From contig NZ_CP194171.1 of NCBI RefSeq assembly GCF_050908845.1, positions 3,348,001 to 3,412,000 on the forward strand: 64,000 nt of DNA, written 5' to 3'. The position numbers and the translations under genes are program-made. Below the pieces are notes generated by a model. The model saw only the letters and a program-made list of their open reading frames with translations, was not told where the DNA came from and ran no database searches. Below, in pieces: positions 50,399 to 59,567 of the stretch (position 1 is the first letter of the stretch; every line of letters starts with the position of its first letter). The DNA comes from Marinobacterium_D sp050908845. Its GTDB lineage: Bacteria; Pseudomonadota; Gammaproteobacteria; Pseudomonadales; Balneatricaceae.

Positions 50399-52462
50399 TT
50401 ACAGATCCTTGCAGAGACGCAGAGCGTCGTAGATCGCAGCGTGAGTGTTACGCTGGGATACGCAATCACCCAGACGCCACAGAATCATGCCATCGCCCTG
50501 CTCGCTCAGCACCGGCTGCGGCTTGATATCGAACAGCGCTTCGACGTCGATCTGCCCCTTGTTGCGAGACTCGGCCTTGAGCTCGTAGTACAGCGCTTCG
50601 TTCGGGCGGATGCCGTTCTCGACGACGACCTGGTCAACAACGCGCTCTTCACGCTGACCGGTGTACTCGTTCTCCAGCACAGCTACCAGCTTGTCGCCTT
50701 CGCGGTATACCTTCTCCAGCATCAGGTCGGAGGTCATGATCACCTCCTTCTCGTACAGGCTGCGGTAGTAGGTCGGGAAGGTGGTACCACCGATGCCGAC
50801 ACCCGGCTTGATATCGTCGGTGACCAGCTCAACCATGGAGCCCTTGGCCGCCAGGTAGTCCGCGGCGGACATACCGGAGAACTCACAGATAGTGTCGTAG
50901 ATCAGCACGTTTTTGCCAGGTTCTACCACACCGTTGATCACATCCCAGCTGGATACGACCAGACCTTCAGCAGCGCCCCACTCCGGGTTCTGCTCAACAA
51001 ACGGAGTACCACCGGTCGCCAGGATGCAGACATCCGGCTTCAGGTCGCGAATCATGTCGGCGTTGGCTTCGGTGCCCAGACGTACGTCAACGCCGAGACG
51101 GTCCAGCTCCATTGCCAGCCAGCGGGTGATACCGGCCATCTGGTCGCGCTGAGGCGCCTTGGCAGCGATAGTCACCTGACCGCCCAGCTCTTCCGCTTTC
51201 TCGACCAGGGTCACCTTGTGACCACGCTCGGCAGCGACACGGGCCGCTTCCATACCACCAGGGCCACCACCGATAACGACAACGTTACGGACAGGGCCAG
51301 TGGTTTTTTCGATGATGTGCGGCAAACCCATGTATTCACGGGAGGTCGCGGCGTTCTGGATGCAGAGTACGTCCAGACCCATGTACTGACGGTCGATGCA
51401 GTAGTTGGCGCCGACGCACTGACGGATCTGGTCAACCTGATCCATCTTGATCTTGGCGATGAAGTGCGGGTCAGCGATGTGCGCACGGGTCATACCGACG
51501 AAATCGACGTAACCGGCTTCCAGGATACGCTTCGCCTGGTTCGGATCCTTGATGTTCTGGGCGTGGATAACCGGTACGGAAACCACTTCCTTGATGCCGG
51601 CCGCCAGGTGCAGGAACGGCTCCGGCGGGTAGCTCATGTTCGGGATAACGTTAGCCAGGGTGTTGTGAGTGTCACAACCGGAACCAACCACACCGAAGTA
51701 GTCGATCAGGCCAGTCGCGTCGTAGTACGCCGCGATCTGCTTCATATCGTCGTGGTTCAGACCGTCCGGATGGAACTCGTCACCGGTGATACGCATGCCG
51801 ACAACAAAGTCAGGACCAACCGCTTCACGTACGGCTTTAGCCACTTCCAGACCGAAACGCATGCGGTTTTCAAAGGTGCCGCCCCACTGGTCGGTACGCT
51901 TGTTCACACGCGGAGACCAGAACTGGTCGATCATGTGCTGGTGTACTGCAGACAGCTCGACGCCGTCCAGGCCGCCCTCTTTCGCACGTACGGCCGCTTT
52001 CGCGAAGTCGCCGATTACGCGCCAGATTTCTTCCTCTTCGATGGTCTTGCAGGTCGCGCGGTGTACCGGCTCACGGATGCCAGACGGAGACATCAGGTTC
52101 GGCCAGTTCTCACCGTCCCAACGGGAACGACGGCCCATGTGGGAGATCTGGATCATGATCTTGCCGCCGTGCTTGTGCACAGCGTCAGCCAGGTTCTGGA
52201 AGTGCGGGATGATACGGTCAGTAGACAGGTTGACCGAGCTCCACCAGCTCTGCGGGCTGTCGATGGAGACAACACTGGAACCGCCGCAGATGCAAAGACC
52301 ACAACCGCCCTTGGCCTTCTCTTCATAATATTTAACGTAACGATCGGTGGTCATACCGCCATCGGTCGCGTAGACCTCGGCGTGAGCGGTACTGACGATA
52401 CGGTTACGGATGGTCAGCTTGTTGATGTTCAACGGCTGGAACAGTGCATCGAACTGCGACAT
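50399..52462 (-). CDS. dgcA: dimethylglycine demethylase DgcA (trimethylamine dehydrogenase-like flavoprotein)
   Basis: 687-aa enzyme that demethylates dimethylglycine to sarcosine. The N-terminal old-yellow-enzyme FMN barrel has IMIQISHMGRRSRWDGENWP, EGGLDGVELSAVHQHMIDQFWSPRVN and VGMTRAHIADPHFIAK. It is followed by a 4Fe-4S cysteine set (CVGANYCIDR, then CIQNA) and a C-terminal FAD/NAD domain with VVVIGGGPGGMEAARVAAERGHKVTLVEK. The architecture is that of trimethylamine and dimethylamine dehydrogenases; locus context gives dimethylglycine. It has a 90-bp gap from the DUF5943 gene upstream. Confidence 0.94.
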   Translation of the reverse strand: MSQFDALFQPLNINKLTIRNRIVSTAHAEVYATDGGMTTDRYVKYYEEKAKGGCGLCICGGSSVVSIDSPQSWWSSVNLSTDRIIPHFQNLADAVHKHGGKIMIQISHMGRRSRWDGENWPNLMSPSGIREPVHRATCKTIEEEEIWRVIGDFAKAAVRAKEGGLDGVELSAVHQHMIDQFWSPRVNKRTDQWGGTFENRMRFGLEVAKAVREAVGPDFVVGMRITGDEFHPDGLNHDDMKQIAAYYDATGLIDYFGVVGSGCDTHNTLANVIPNMSYPPEPFLHLAAGIKEVVSVPVIHAQNIKDPNQAKRILEAGYVDFVGMTRAHIADPHFIAKIKMDQVDQIRQCVGANYCIDRQYMGLDVLCIQNAATSREYMGLPHIIEKTTGPVRNVVVIGGGPGGMEAARVAAERGHKVTLVEKAEELGGQVTIAAKAPQRDQMAGITRWLAMELDRLGVDVRLGTEANADMIRDLKPDVCILATGGTPFVEQNPEWGAAEGLVVSSWDVINGVVEPGKNVLIYDTICEFSGMSAADYLAAKGSMVELVTDDIKPGVGIGGTTFPTYYRSLYEKEVIMTSDLMLEKVYREGDKLVAVLENEYTGQREERVVDQVVVENGIRPNEALYYELKAESRNKGQIDVEALFDIKPQPVLSEQGDGMILWRLGDCVSQRNTHAAIYDALRLCKDL

Positions 52463-52552
52463 GGTTCACCCCAACTTTACTAAGGGCCGAAACCGCCTGT
52501 GGCGGCTCCGGGTTTGTTCTTTTGTTTTCGCTGAACTAGTTCAGCACGTTCT

Positions 52553-53086
52553 TTAAGCTACGGGCGTTACTTCGAAGATACCGTAATCGCAGCCTTCTTC
52601 TGCAGCGCTTTGGGTCTGTACCGCTTTAGTGCGTACGGAGTAACCCAGGCTGTCAGCGATCTGATCCATCGCCCCGGCAAACCAGCCAGTGAACATGTAG
52701 TCCACCTTGCGGTTAACCTTGCCGTACTGGTAAACGAACGCGGAGTTTTCCAGACGCACGCGGGCGGTGCCCTTTTCCAGGTCCAGCTCTTCGGTAATGA
52801 AGAAGCCCCAGCCACGCTGAGACAGACGCTTCAGGTAGTGATGCCATACGTCAGCACCGGAGATACCGTGCTCTGCAGCTTCTTTTTCACACCAGTAGTA
52901 GGCGGACTTGTAACCGGCCTTGTAGAGGATTTCAGCGTAACGCTCAGCACCAATCTCTTCTTCGATCCCCATGTGGTTGTTTACGAAGAAATGGCGCGGC
53001 ACATACAGCATCGGCAGTGCATCGGTGGTCCAGACGCCGGTTTCGTCGTCTACATTGATCGGCATTTCAGGTGCGTGGCTACTCAT
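52553..53086 (-). CDS. DUF5943-family protein of the dimethylglycine locus
   Basis: 177-aa protein homologous by position and pattern to the gene beside dgcA in Pseudomonas (PA5397-type). The pattern YAEILYKAGYKSAYYWCEKEAAEHG, LKRLSQRGWGFFITEELDLE, ENSAFVYQYG... and MFTGWFAGAMDQIADSLGYSV resembles the V4R/heme-NO-binding-like fold of small-molecule sensor or accessory domains. It is not known to be catalytic. GGAGG precedes the ATG at 53084-53086. First gene of the DUF5943-dgcA transcript; upstream lies the operator block shared with the BCCT operon. Confidence 0.8.
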   Translation of the reverse strand: MSSHAPEMPINVDDETGVWTTDALPMLYVPRHFFVNNHMGIEEEIGAERYAEILYKAGYKSAYYWCEKEAAEHGISGADVWHHYLKRLSQRGWGFFITEELDLEKGTARVRLENSAFVYQYGKVNRKVDYMFTGWFAGAMDQIADSLGYSVRTKAVQTQSAAEEGCDYGIFEVTPVA

Positions 53087-53392
53087 ATTCTCAACCTCCA
53101 ACAAGGGCATTTGTCCGCATTATAGGTAGGCACCTGGGGGCCAATGTTGCTGGAAACGACACGCATAACACTGGAAACGAAGGGGTTAAATAACCCTGCA
53201 GTCGCTACCGGTTAGGCGGTTCGCTTCTGCCTGATGAGGCGCGCCATGCGCCACTCAGACCAACAACACCAACTCTCCAGACCTCCCGCGATGTCTGAGC
53301 TCAAGCCAAAATGCCATCATCGCCCGACATTCCCGTTCCGGTTTCCGCAACGGGTGTTCACATGTTGCCAACACTACGAGCATGTGAAAGGA

Positions 53393-53447
53393 GGGCCTTT
53401 TCTGTTTGCGTCATCCAAACGAAATAGAGGGACAGAAAACGACATGG
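53393..53447. promoter_or_regulatory. operator-like block upstream of DUF5943-dgcA, shared with the BCCT operon
   Basis: GGGCCTTTTCTGTTTGCGTCATC at positions 53393-53415 differs at only two positions from 45719-45741, and CGACATGG (53440-53447) matches 45705-45712. It begins about 306 bp before the DUF5943 start and has the same orientation relative to its gene as the BCCT copy. GGACAGAAAAC follows in both regions. Confidence 0.7.
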
Positions 53448-53519
53448 TGAAAATTTAATATCAATTAATAGCCGAAAAACCGGCTCCCGGCGGCGCGGAG
53501 GCAGCCTAAAACCAACAAA

Positions 53520-53530
53520 ATGTCGCAAAA
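53520..53530. promoter_or_regulatory. TTTTGCGACAT element (complement) in the dgc upstream region
   Basis: ATGTCGCAAAA is the complement of the TTTTGCGACAT form of the element near the BCCT gene. A further ATGTCGCA occurs at 53699-53706, between this operon's control region and the dipeptidase terminator. The rest of the 663-bp gap 53087-53749 has no gene I can support. Confidence 0.55.
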
Positions 53531-53641
53531 CACGGAATTAAGCCGGCGGAACCAGGAGGCCCCGAGAAGAGAGAACGGAAGGCGGGCTGGGGCTGGGAGC
53601 GTCAAAAACGACACCCCTAACCGACCAATACAGAGACAAGC

Positions 53642-53673
53642 GCAAAAAGACCGAGAGGCTTCCCTCTCGATCT
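53642..53673 (-). terminator. terminator of the dipeptidase gene
   Basis: AGACCGAGAGG pairs with CCTCTCGATCT (one mismatch) around CTTC; on the minus strand five T follow. It lies about 77 bp after the dipeptidase stop. Confidence 0.75.
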
Positions 53674-53749
53674 TAAAATTTTAGCCGCCCAAAGCGGCAT
53701 GTCGCACAAAAGCTGCGGACAGGAAGCCCGTCACCGGGCTTCGCAGGGA

Positions 53750-54727
53750 TTACTCGCCCCAGACCTCGCCCAGGATGCGCACCCAGTTTTCGCCCATGAT
53801 CTTGCGGACCTGGGTTTCAGTGAAACCGTCGTTCAGCAGTGCTTCGGTCAGGTTCGGGAACTCACCCAGGGTACGGATACCTTTCGGGTTGATGATCTTG
53901 CCGAAGTTGGTCAGACGACGGGCGTAGCCCTTGTCGTGAGTCAGGTATTCAAAGAAGTCCTGGCCCTGACCCTGAGTGAAGTCGGTACCGATACCGATCT
54001 GGTCTTCACCAACGATATTGAACACGTAACGGATCGCTTCAACGTAGTCTTCAATGGTGGAGTTAATGCCGTTCTTCAGGAACGGTGCAAACATGGTCAC
54101 ACCAACAAAACCGCCGCGGTCAGCGATGAATTTCAGCTCTTCATCGGACTTGTTACGCGGATGCTCTTTCAGACCGCTGGGCAGGCAGTGCGAGTAGCAC
54201 ACCGGCTTCTTGGACTCGAGGATCACCTCTTCAGAGGTTTTTGAACCTACGTGAGAGAGGTCGCACATTACGCCGACACGGTTCATCTCCCACATGATCT
54301 CGCGACCAAAATCGGACAGACCACCGTCACGCTCATAGCAGCCGGTACCGACCAGGTTCTGGGTGTTGTAGCACATCTGCGCGATGCCCACGCCCAGCTC
54401 TTTGAAGATCTGCACGTAGCTGATCTGGTCTTCGTAGGCGTAGGTGTTCTGGAAGCTCATCAGAACGCCGGTTTTGCCTTCGGCCTTTGCCCGACGAATA
54501 TCATCGGTCGTGCGGACCTTGAGCAACATCTCAGGGTTTTCATCGATAATCTTGTTAACGCCGGCGATGTTATTCACCGTGCCCTGAAAGTTTTCCCAAA
54601 ACGCCATGGTGCAGCTTGCGGTGGTAACACCACCCTTGTGCATATCCTGGAACAGCTCAAGGTTCATCTTTCCGCAAACCAGACCATCGATGACGATGGC
54701 GTCTTTGTGCAACTCTGCTGCGTTCAT
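53750..54727 (-). CDS. M19 (renal-type) dipeptidase of the betaine locus
   Basis: 325-aa zinc dipeptidase-like protein. Family features include DAIVIDGLVCGKMNLELFQD near the start (the usual H-x-D is replaced by D-G-L, see below), VMCDLSHVGSKTSEEVI, PVCYSHCLPSGLKEHPRN, DRGGFVGVTMFAPFL and IGIGTDFTQGQGQDFFEYL. In Pseudomonas the same neighbour (PA5396) lies beside the dgc genes. Function in betaine use is unclear. A standard M19 metal site has HxD near residue 20; here the equivalent stretch is VIDGLVCGKM, so one metal ligand may be missing. GGAAAG precedes the ATG. Confidence 0.88.
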   Translation of the reverse strand: MNAAELHKDAIVIDGLVCGKMNLELFQDMHKGGVTTASCTMAFWENFQGTVNNIAGVNKIIDENPEMLLKVRTTDDIRRAKAEGKTGVLMSFQNTYAYEDQISYVQIFKELGVGIAQMCYNTQNLVGTGCYERDGGLSDFGREIMWEMNRVGVMCDLSHVGSKTSEEVILESKKPVCYSHCLPSGLKEHPRNKSDEELKFIADRGGFVGVTMFAPFLKNGINSTIEDYVEAIRYVFNIVGEDQIGIGTDFTQGQGQDFFEYLTHDKGYARRLTNFGKIINPKGIRTLGEFPNLTEALLNDGFTETQVRKIMGENWVRILGEVWGE

Positions 54728-54968
54728 CTTTCCACCTATTGTTACTGGAACCGGCTACTGGTGCCTTCAATGCCATTCAGAATAGGACTAAAGCACGCCG
54801 GCGATTGTTCTAAAAGCGGCATCCGACTGACCTATAACGCAGCGATCCCAGCAGACCAGGTATCGACTGATGGCAGGAGCAACGCCCTCGTCGCGATCAA
54901 CCACCCGGGGGTTGAATCACGGCCGCGCCAATACCGATCGGCGCGGGGCGCCTCCTACAATCCGCCAC

Positions 54969-55002
54969 AAAAAAAGCCGCACCCCCGAAAGGACGCGGCT
55001 TT
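54969..55002 (-). terminator. terminator of the GbdR-like regulator gene
   Basis: AAAGCCGC pairs with GCGGCTTT around a 14-base loop; on the minus strand seven T follow. It lies 22 bp beyond the regulator stop. The rest of the gap 54728-55023 shows no other element. Confidence 0.85.
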
Positions 55003-55023
55003 CTGCCGGAACCGGATCACCTG

Positions 55024-56172
55024 TTACTGCAGTGATACGGAGCCGTATGTGGGTTCGAACTGCGCTTCGCTCAGCGCGCGCAGCGCCAGTTCACTGTTGC
55101 TACGCTGCAGCTGCTCGCCCTTCTGGTTCAGCCCCGGCAGCGCCGTGGTGACCAGCGGGGTTACGGTCTGCGAGCGCTCCTGGCTACGCATACCGCTGCG
55201 CTCTTCACGCGGCGGGATACCGATGTGCTCGCGGTAGCATTTGCTGAAGTGCGGCGTGGAGACAAAACCACAGGCTGCAGCGATCTCAATGATCGACATG
55301 GAGGTCTGCTTGAGCAGCTGACGTGCGCGGAACAGACGCAGCTTCAGATAGTACTTGGAGGGCGAACACTGCAGGTACTTCTGGAACAGGCGCTCCAGCT
55401 GGCGACGGGACAGACCGACGTAACCCGCCAGCTCATCCAGCTCGATCGCCTCTTCGATATTGGACTCCATCAGCGATACCGCTTCGACCAGCTTCGGCTG
55501 AGTGGTGCCGAGCACATGACGCAGCGGGATACGCTGGTAGTCAGACTCGTTACGCACACGGTCGCAGATAAACATCTCGGAGATACCGGCGGTCAGCTGG
55601 TAGCCGAAATCGCGCTTGATCATGTTCAGCATCATATCCAGCGGCACGGTTCCGCCACTGGAGGTCATGCGATCACGATCGATCACGAACAGATGATTGG
55701 TGCAGCGCACCTTCGGGAAAGCTTCCTGCAGCGATGCGATACATTCCCAGTGGGCACTGCAGTCGTAACCGTCCAGCAGACCCGCCTCGGCGAGCAGGTA
55801 AGGACCGGTGCAGACACCGCCAATCAGGATATGCTTGCGCGCCATGGACTGCAGCCAGCTAACCTGGCGACGGCTGAAGCTGCGGGTGATATTCACGCCA
55901 CCAACGACGATGAGAGTGTCCAGTGGCGGCGCATCGGCAATGGAGCTGTCCGGCGTGATGCGGATACCATCACTGGCCATCACCTCGGCGCCATCTTCGG
56001 TCAGCGTATGCCAGTTATACAACTCGCGGCCGCTCAGCTGGTTCGCCATCCGCAGCGGTTCTACCGCCGACGCCAGAGCAATCATGGTGAAATTATCCAG
56101 CAACAGGAAACCGATGTTGCGGGACTTGTTTTTGACTGCCGAAGCATGACAGGAAGAAGAGAATTCAGACAT
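55024..56172 (-). CDS. gbdR: GlxA/AraC-family regulator, GbdR-like
   Basis: Activator that in Pseudomonas senses glycine betaine and dimethylglycine and turns on the gbc, dgc and related genes. 382 aa. DJ-1/PfpI-like sensor domain: NIGFLLLDNFTMIALASAVEPLRMAN, LIVVGGVNITRSFSRR, HILIGGVCTGPYLLAEAGLLDG. C-terminal AraC double helix-turn-helix: LDELAGYVGLSRRQLERLFQKY and IIEIAAACGFVSTPHFSKCYREHIG. The Cys in GVCTGPY corresponds to the nucleophile elbow of DJ-1 folds. Start at MSEFSSS. Its own upstream region has TGCGACAT and an inverted repeat, so autoregulation is likely. Assignment as GbdR is from context and form. Confidence 0.9.
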   Translation of the reverse strand: MSEFSSSCHASAVKNKSRNIGFLLLDNFTMIALASAVEPLRMANQLSGRELYNWHTLTEDGAEVMASDGIRITPDSSIADAPPLDTLIVVGGVNITRSFSRRQVSWLQSMARKHILIGGVCTGPYLLAEAGLLDGYDCSAHWECIASLQEAFPKVRCTNHLFVIDRDRMTSSGGTVPLDMMLNMIKRDFGYQLTAGISEMFICDRVRNESDYQRIPLRHVLGTTQPKLVEAVSLMESNIEEAIELDELAGYVGLSRRQLERLFQKYLQCSPSKYYLKLRLFRARQLLKQTSMSIIEIAAACGFVSTPHFSKCYREHIGIPPREERSGMRSQERSQTVTPLVTTALPGLNQKGEQLQRSNSELALRALSEAQFEPTYGSVSLQ

Positions 56173-56255
56173 TGCGCTAACCCCATTTTTACTATGCGGC
56201 ACACACAGCAAACAGTGTGCCTTTCTTATACTTATCGTTGGGTTGCTCAGAGCCG

Positions 56256-56264
56256 ATGTCGCAA
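56256..56264. promoter_or_regulatory. ATGTCGCAA element upstream of the GbdR-like gene
   Basis: Exact complement of TTGCGACAT found upstream of the BCCT operon. It lies 84 bp before the regulator start. Confidence 0.55.
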
Positions 56265-56353
56265 TTTTTAATAGATGCGGCGGAATCACTTCAATTCGCC
56301 GCAAACCCTTGCCCCATCGGCTCTAGAGACTCGCGCACTATAACTGAATCTGC

Positions 56354-56386
56354 GCAAAACGCGACCGTAAATGTGTCGTTTTTTGC
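56354..56386. promoter_or_regulatory. inverted repeat further upstream of the GbdR-like gene
   Basis: GCAAAACGCGAC (56354-56365) and GTCGTTTTTTGC (56375-56386) are complementary at 10 of 12 positions around a 9-base spacer. They contain the CGAC core of the locus element. It lies 182 bp before the regulator start and could be an operator or the terminator-like stem of sdaA on the minus strand. Confidence 0.45.
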
Positions 56387-56468
56387 ACCTTTTTCTTACA
56401 TGCATGCTCCGTTTCGGAACAAGGAATTCTGACCGATAAATCAGCTAATCCCGAAAACCAATTTCAAA

Positions 56469-57866
56469 TCAACACTCGACGGCGTTTACACCCACCTCGA
56501 TCGCATTAATGGCCAGACCGCCGCGGGAGGTTTCCTTGTATTTGTCCTGCATATCACGACCGGTATCGCGCATGGTGCGGATCACTTTATCGAGCGAAAC
56601 AAAGTGCTCGCCGTCACCCCGCAGCGCCATCTGAGCCGCGTTGATCGCTTTCATCGCTGCAATCGCATTACGCTCGATACAGGGTACCTGAACCAGACCG
56701 GCGACAGGGTCACAGGTGAGGCCGAGGTTGTGCTCCAGGGCTATCTCTGCTGCGTTTTCCACCTGAGCCGGCGTACCGCCGAGCACCTCGGTCAGACCGG
56801 CTGCTGCCATGGCACAGGCGGAGCCCACTTCGCCCTGGCAACCCACTTCAGCACCGGAGATGGAGGCGTTCTTCTTGCACAGCGCGCCGATGGCTGCCGC
56901 CGCCAGACAGAAGTTCACCACATCCTCATCGGAGGCCTGCTCCTTGAAGCGCATGTAGTACATCAACACCGCCGGTACGATTCCTGCTGCACCATTAGTG
57001 GGCGCGGTAACCATACGACCACCGGCCGCGTTCTCTTCATTGACCGCCAGGGCGTAAAGGTTGACCCAGTCCATGGCGCTCAGCGTAGAGCTGATCACGT
57101 TGCCGGCGGTGGCCTCTTTCAGTGAGCGGTACAGCGACGGTGCACGACGGCGAACCTTCAGACCACCCGGCAGAATACCTTCGTTCTCCAGGCCGTTGGC
57201 GACACACTCCTGCATCACTTTCCAGATGCTGTCGACACCGGCGCGGATCTCCGACTCGTTACGCCATACCTTTTCGTTTTCCAGCATCAGCTCGCTGATT
57301 CGCAGGCCGTTTTCACGACAGAGCTTGAGCAGCTCTTCAGCGCTGTTGAAGTCGTAAGGCACTGCCACCTGGGGCACCAGGTGCGCAGATGCCGTGGCTT
57401 CGTTTTCATCCAGAACAAAACCGCCACCGATCGAGTAATAGGTATTCTGGAACAGCTCTCCGTCACTGCCGTAGGCGGTCAGGCGCATGGCGTTGGGGTG
57501 ATACGGCAGCACCTCGTCGATAAACAGCATGTCGCTGTTCCAGTCGAACTCGATACCGGCACCGCCGGCCAGGGTCATGAATCCGGTTTCACAGACAGCT
57601 TTCACGGCCGGCTCGATCACACGCGGATCGATGGTATCCGGGGAATAACCCATCAGACCCACCAGCGTCGCCTTATCGGTTCCGTGGCCAACACCGGTGG
57701 CGCTCAGTGAACCGAACAGTTCCACCTGGATGCGCTTCACCTGATCGCGCACACCGGCTTCTTCAAGCTGTTCGACGAAAGTAAGCGCCGCCCGCATTGG
57801 ACCTACGGTGTGGGAACTGGAGGGGCCGACCCCGATCTTGAACAGATCAAATACACTGATACTCAT
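56469..57866 (-). CDS. sdaA: L-serine ammonia-lyase (single-chain, 4Fe-4S)
   Basis: Deaminates L-serine to pyruvate and ammonia, the step by which the last betaine carbons enter central metabolism. 465 aa. N-terminal beta domain: VFDLFKIGVGPSSSHTVGPMRAA. C-terminal alpha domain has the cluster cysteines in CLAAAAIGALCKKNASISGAEVGCQGEVGSACAMAAAGL and LTCDPVAGLVQVPCIERNAIAAMKAINAAQ. This is the SdaA/TdcG-like form. GGAG precedes the ATG. It is divergent from fdhA across 282 bp. Confidence 0.94.
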   Translation of the reverse strand: MSISVFDLFKIGVGPSSSHTVGPMRAALTFVEQLEEAGVRDQVKRIQVELFGSLSATGVGHGTDKATLVGLMGYSPDTIDPRVIEPAVKAVCETGFMTLAGGAGIEFDWNSDMLFIDEVLPYHPNAMRLTAYGSDGELFQNTYYSIGGGFVLDENEATASAHLVPQVAVPYDFNSAEELLKLCRENGLRISELMLENEKVWRNESEIRAGVDSIWKVMQECVANGLENEGILPGGLKVRRRAPSLYRSLKEATAGNVISSTLSAMDWVNLYALAVNEENAAGGRMVTAPTNGAAGIVPAVLMYYMRFKEQASDEDVVNFCLAAAAIGALCKKNASISGAEVGCQGEVGSACAMAAAGLTEVLGGTPAQVENAAEIALEHNLGLTCDPVAGLVQVPCIERNAIAAMKAINAAQMALRGDGEHFVSLDKVIRTMRDTGRDMQDKYKETSRGGLAINAIEVGVNAVEC

Positions 57867-58148
57867 GACTCACTCCGAGGCGCCAGGCCTGCTGCTGGGT
57901 GTTGCTGAATTGTTATGACTGACTAGCTAGTCGAAACGCCATTATCTGGTCGCCCCGCAAACGCGGCATGTCACATAACGACGCCTGCTGATACGGTTTC
58001 GACCGCCATGTCTTTCACAGACATATGGATGTCTCAATTGAACATGTTGTGCTATACCCCGGGGCGTAGGGTTGCCGTTATTCCAATCCGCTGGAACGGA
58101 ATTACCCTATAACTACACAAAAACAATAAAGCTAATGGAGACCTCTAC
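57867..58148. promoter_or_regulatory. divergent control region of sdaA and fdhA
   Basis: Contains ATGTCACA at 57969-57976, one mismatch from the ATGTCGCA element of the locus, and a small inverted repeat ATGTCT/AGACAT at 58008-58024. Both could be regulator contacts. No gene is seen. Confidence 0.45.
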
Positions 58149-59345
58149 ATGAGTAGTGCAAACAACCGGGGCGTCGTTTACAAGGAACCGGGCAAGGTTG
58201 CCGTCGAGTCCATCGCCTTCCCTGAACTGTCACTGGGTAAGCGCAAATGCGACCACGGTGTCATCCTGAAAGTCGTAACCACCAACATCTGTGGATCTGA
58301 CCAGCATATGGTCCGCGGTCGTACCACAGCCCCCTCAGGCCTCGTACTGGGCCACGAAATCACCGGACAGATCATCGAATGCGGACGCGACGTGGAATTC
58401 CTCAGCGTCGGCGATATCGTATCCGTACCGTTCAACATCGCCTGCGGCCGCTGCCGTAACTGTAAAGAAGGCAACACCGGCATCTGCCTGAACGTAAACC
58501 CGGCCCGTCCGGGCGCCGCATACGGCTACGTCGACATGGGCGGCTGGGTCGGTGGCCAGGCGGAATACGTCATGGTGCCTTACGCTGACTTCAACCTGCT
58601 GAAATTCCCGGACAAGGATCAGGCGCTGGAGAAGATCAAGGATCTGACCATGCTGTCTGACATCCTGCCCACCGGATTCCACGGCTGCGTTACCGCAGGT
58701 GTAGGCCCGGGTTCCACCGTTTACATCGCTGGTGCCGGTCCTGTCGGTCTGGCCGCTGCGGCGTCCGCCCACCTGCTTGGCGCTGCCTGTGTCATTGTAG
58801 GCGACATGAACATCGACCGCCTGAAACAGGCCGAAAGCTTCGGTTGCGAAACCATCGACCTGACCGAAGATGGCGACATGGCTGACAAGCTTGAAGCGAT
58901 CCTGGGCGAGCGTGAAGTGGATGCATTCGTTGACTGCGTAGGCTTTGAAGCCCACGCCTGCGGCTGCAACCACGGCAAGGAAGCGCCGGCCACCGTACTG
59001 AACTCTGCCATGCAGCACACCCGTGCCGGCGGTCAGATCGGTATTCCGGGCCTGTACGTGACCGAAGATCCGGGTGCGGTTGACGATGCCGCCAAGCACG
59101 GTGCACTGAGCATGCGCTTTGGACTGGGCTGGGCCAAGTCCCACTCCTTCCATACCGGCCAGTGCCCGGTCATGAAGTACCACCGTCCGCTGATGCAGGC
59201 GATCCTGTTCGACAAGATCAAGATTGCCGACGCGGTCAACGTCAAGATGATTAACCTGGACCAGGCGCCGAACGGCTACGCCGACTTCGACGGTGGCGCC
59301 GCGAAGAAATTCGTTATCGATCCGCACGGTACCGTTGCGGCCTGA
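58149..59345 (+). CDS. fdhA: glutathione-independent formaldehyde dehydrogenase
   Basis: Zinc alcohol-dehydrogenase family enzyme that oxidises formaldehyde (released at each betaine, dimethylglycine and sarcosine demethylation) to formate with bound NAD+. 398 aa, the usual size. Catalytic zinc: NICGSDQHMVRGRT and GHEITGQIIE; structural zinc: CGRCRNCKEGNTGIC. The NAD region VYIAGAGPVGLAAAASAHLLGAACVIVGD and the long insertion CVGFEAHACGCNHGKEAPATVLNSAM are characteristic of this dehydrogenase. GGAG precedes the ATG. Placement next to sdaA makes it the formaldehyde drain of the locus. Confidence 0.95.
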   Translation: MSSANNRGVVYKEPGKVAVESIAFPELSLGKRKCDHGVILKVVTTNICGSDQHMVRGRTTAPSGLVLGHEITGQIIECGRDVEFLSVGDIVSVPFNIACGRCRNCKEGNTGICLNVNPARPGAAYGYVDMGGWVGGQAEYVMVPYADFNLLKFPDKDQALEKIKDLTMLSDILPTGFHGCVTAGVGPGSTVYIAGAGPVGLAAAASAHLLGAACVIVGDMNIDRLKQAESFGCETIDLTEDGDMADKLEAILGEREVDAFVDCVGFEAHACGCNHGKEAPATVLNSAMQHTRAGGQIGIPGLYVTEDPGAVDDAAKHGALSMRFGLGWAKSHSFHTGQCPVMKYHRPLMQAILFDKIKIADAVNVKMINLDQAPNGYADFDGGAAKKFVIDPHGTVAA

Positions 59346-59355
59346 TAGCGCCCCC

Positions 59356-59381
59356 ACAGCACCGCCGCCCGGCGGTGCTGT
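59356..59381 (+). terminator. hairpin after fdhA
   Basis: ACAGCACCGCC pairs with GGCGGTGCTGT around a 4-base loop, 11 bp after the stop. A weak T-rich tail follows. Confidence 0.65.
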
Positions 59382-59567
59382 TCGCTTTGCCCTACCCGCC
59401 CTACCGCTCCCCGCTTGAACAAATCAGCCCTGCGTCTGTCCCAAGCTCCTGCCCAGACCGATTATTTCCCCTCACATTGCCGGGAAATGTCAGTTGTCAC
59501 ATACTCGCAAGATAATCGTGGATGTTATGATTCACTGGTTTCAGCTTCACCCGAGCAGGATCTGACG

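Noticed and set aside
56173..58148. Glycine riboswitch upstream of sdaA or the regulator
   Set aside because: The conserved paired glycine-riboswitch motifs were not seen in either leader.
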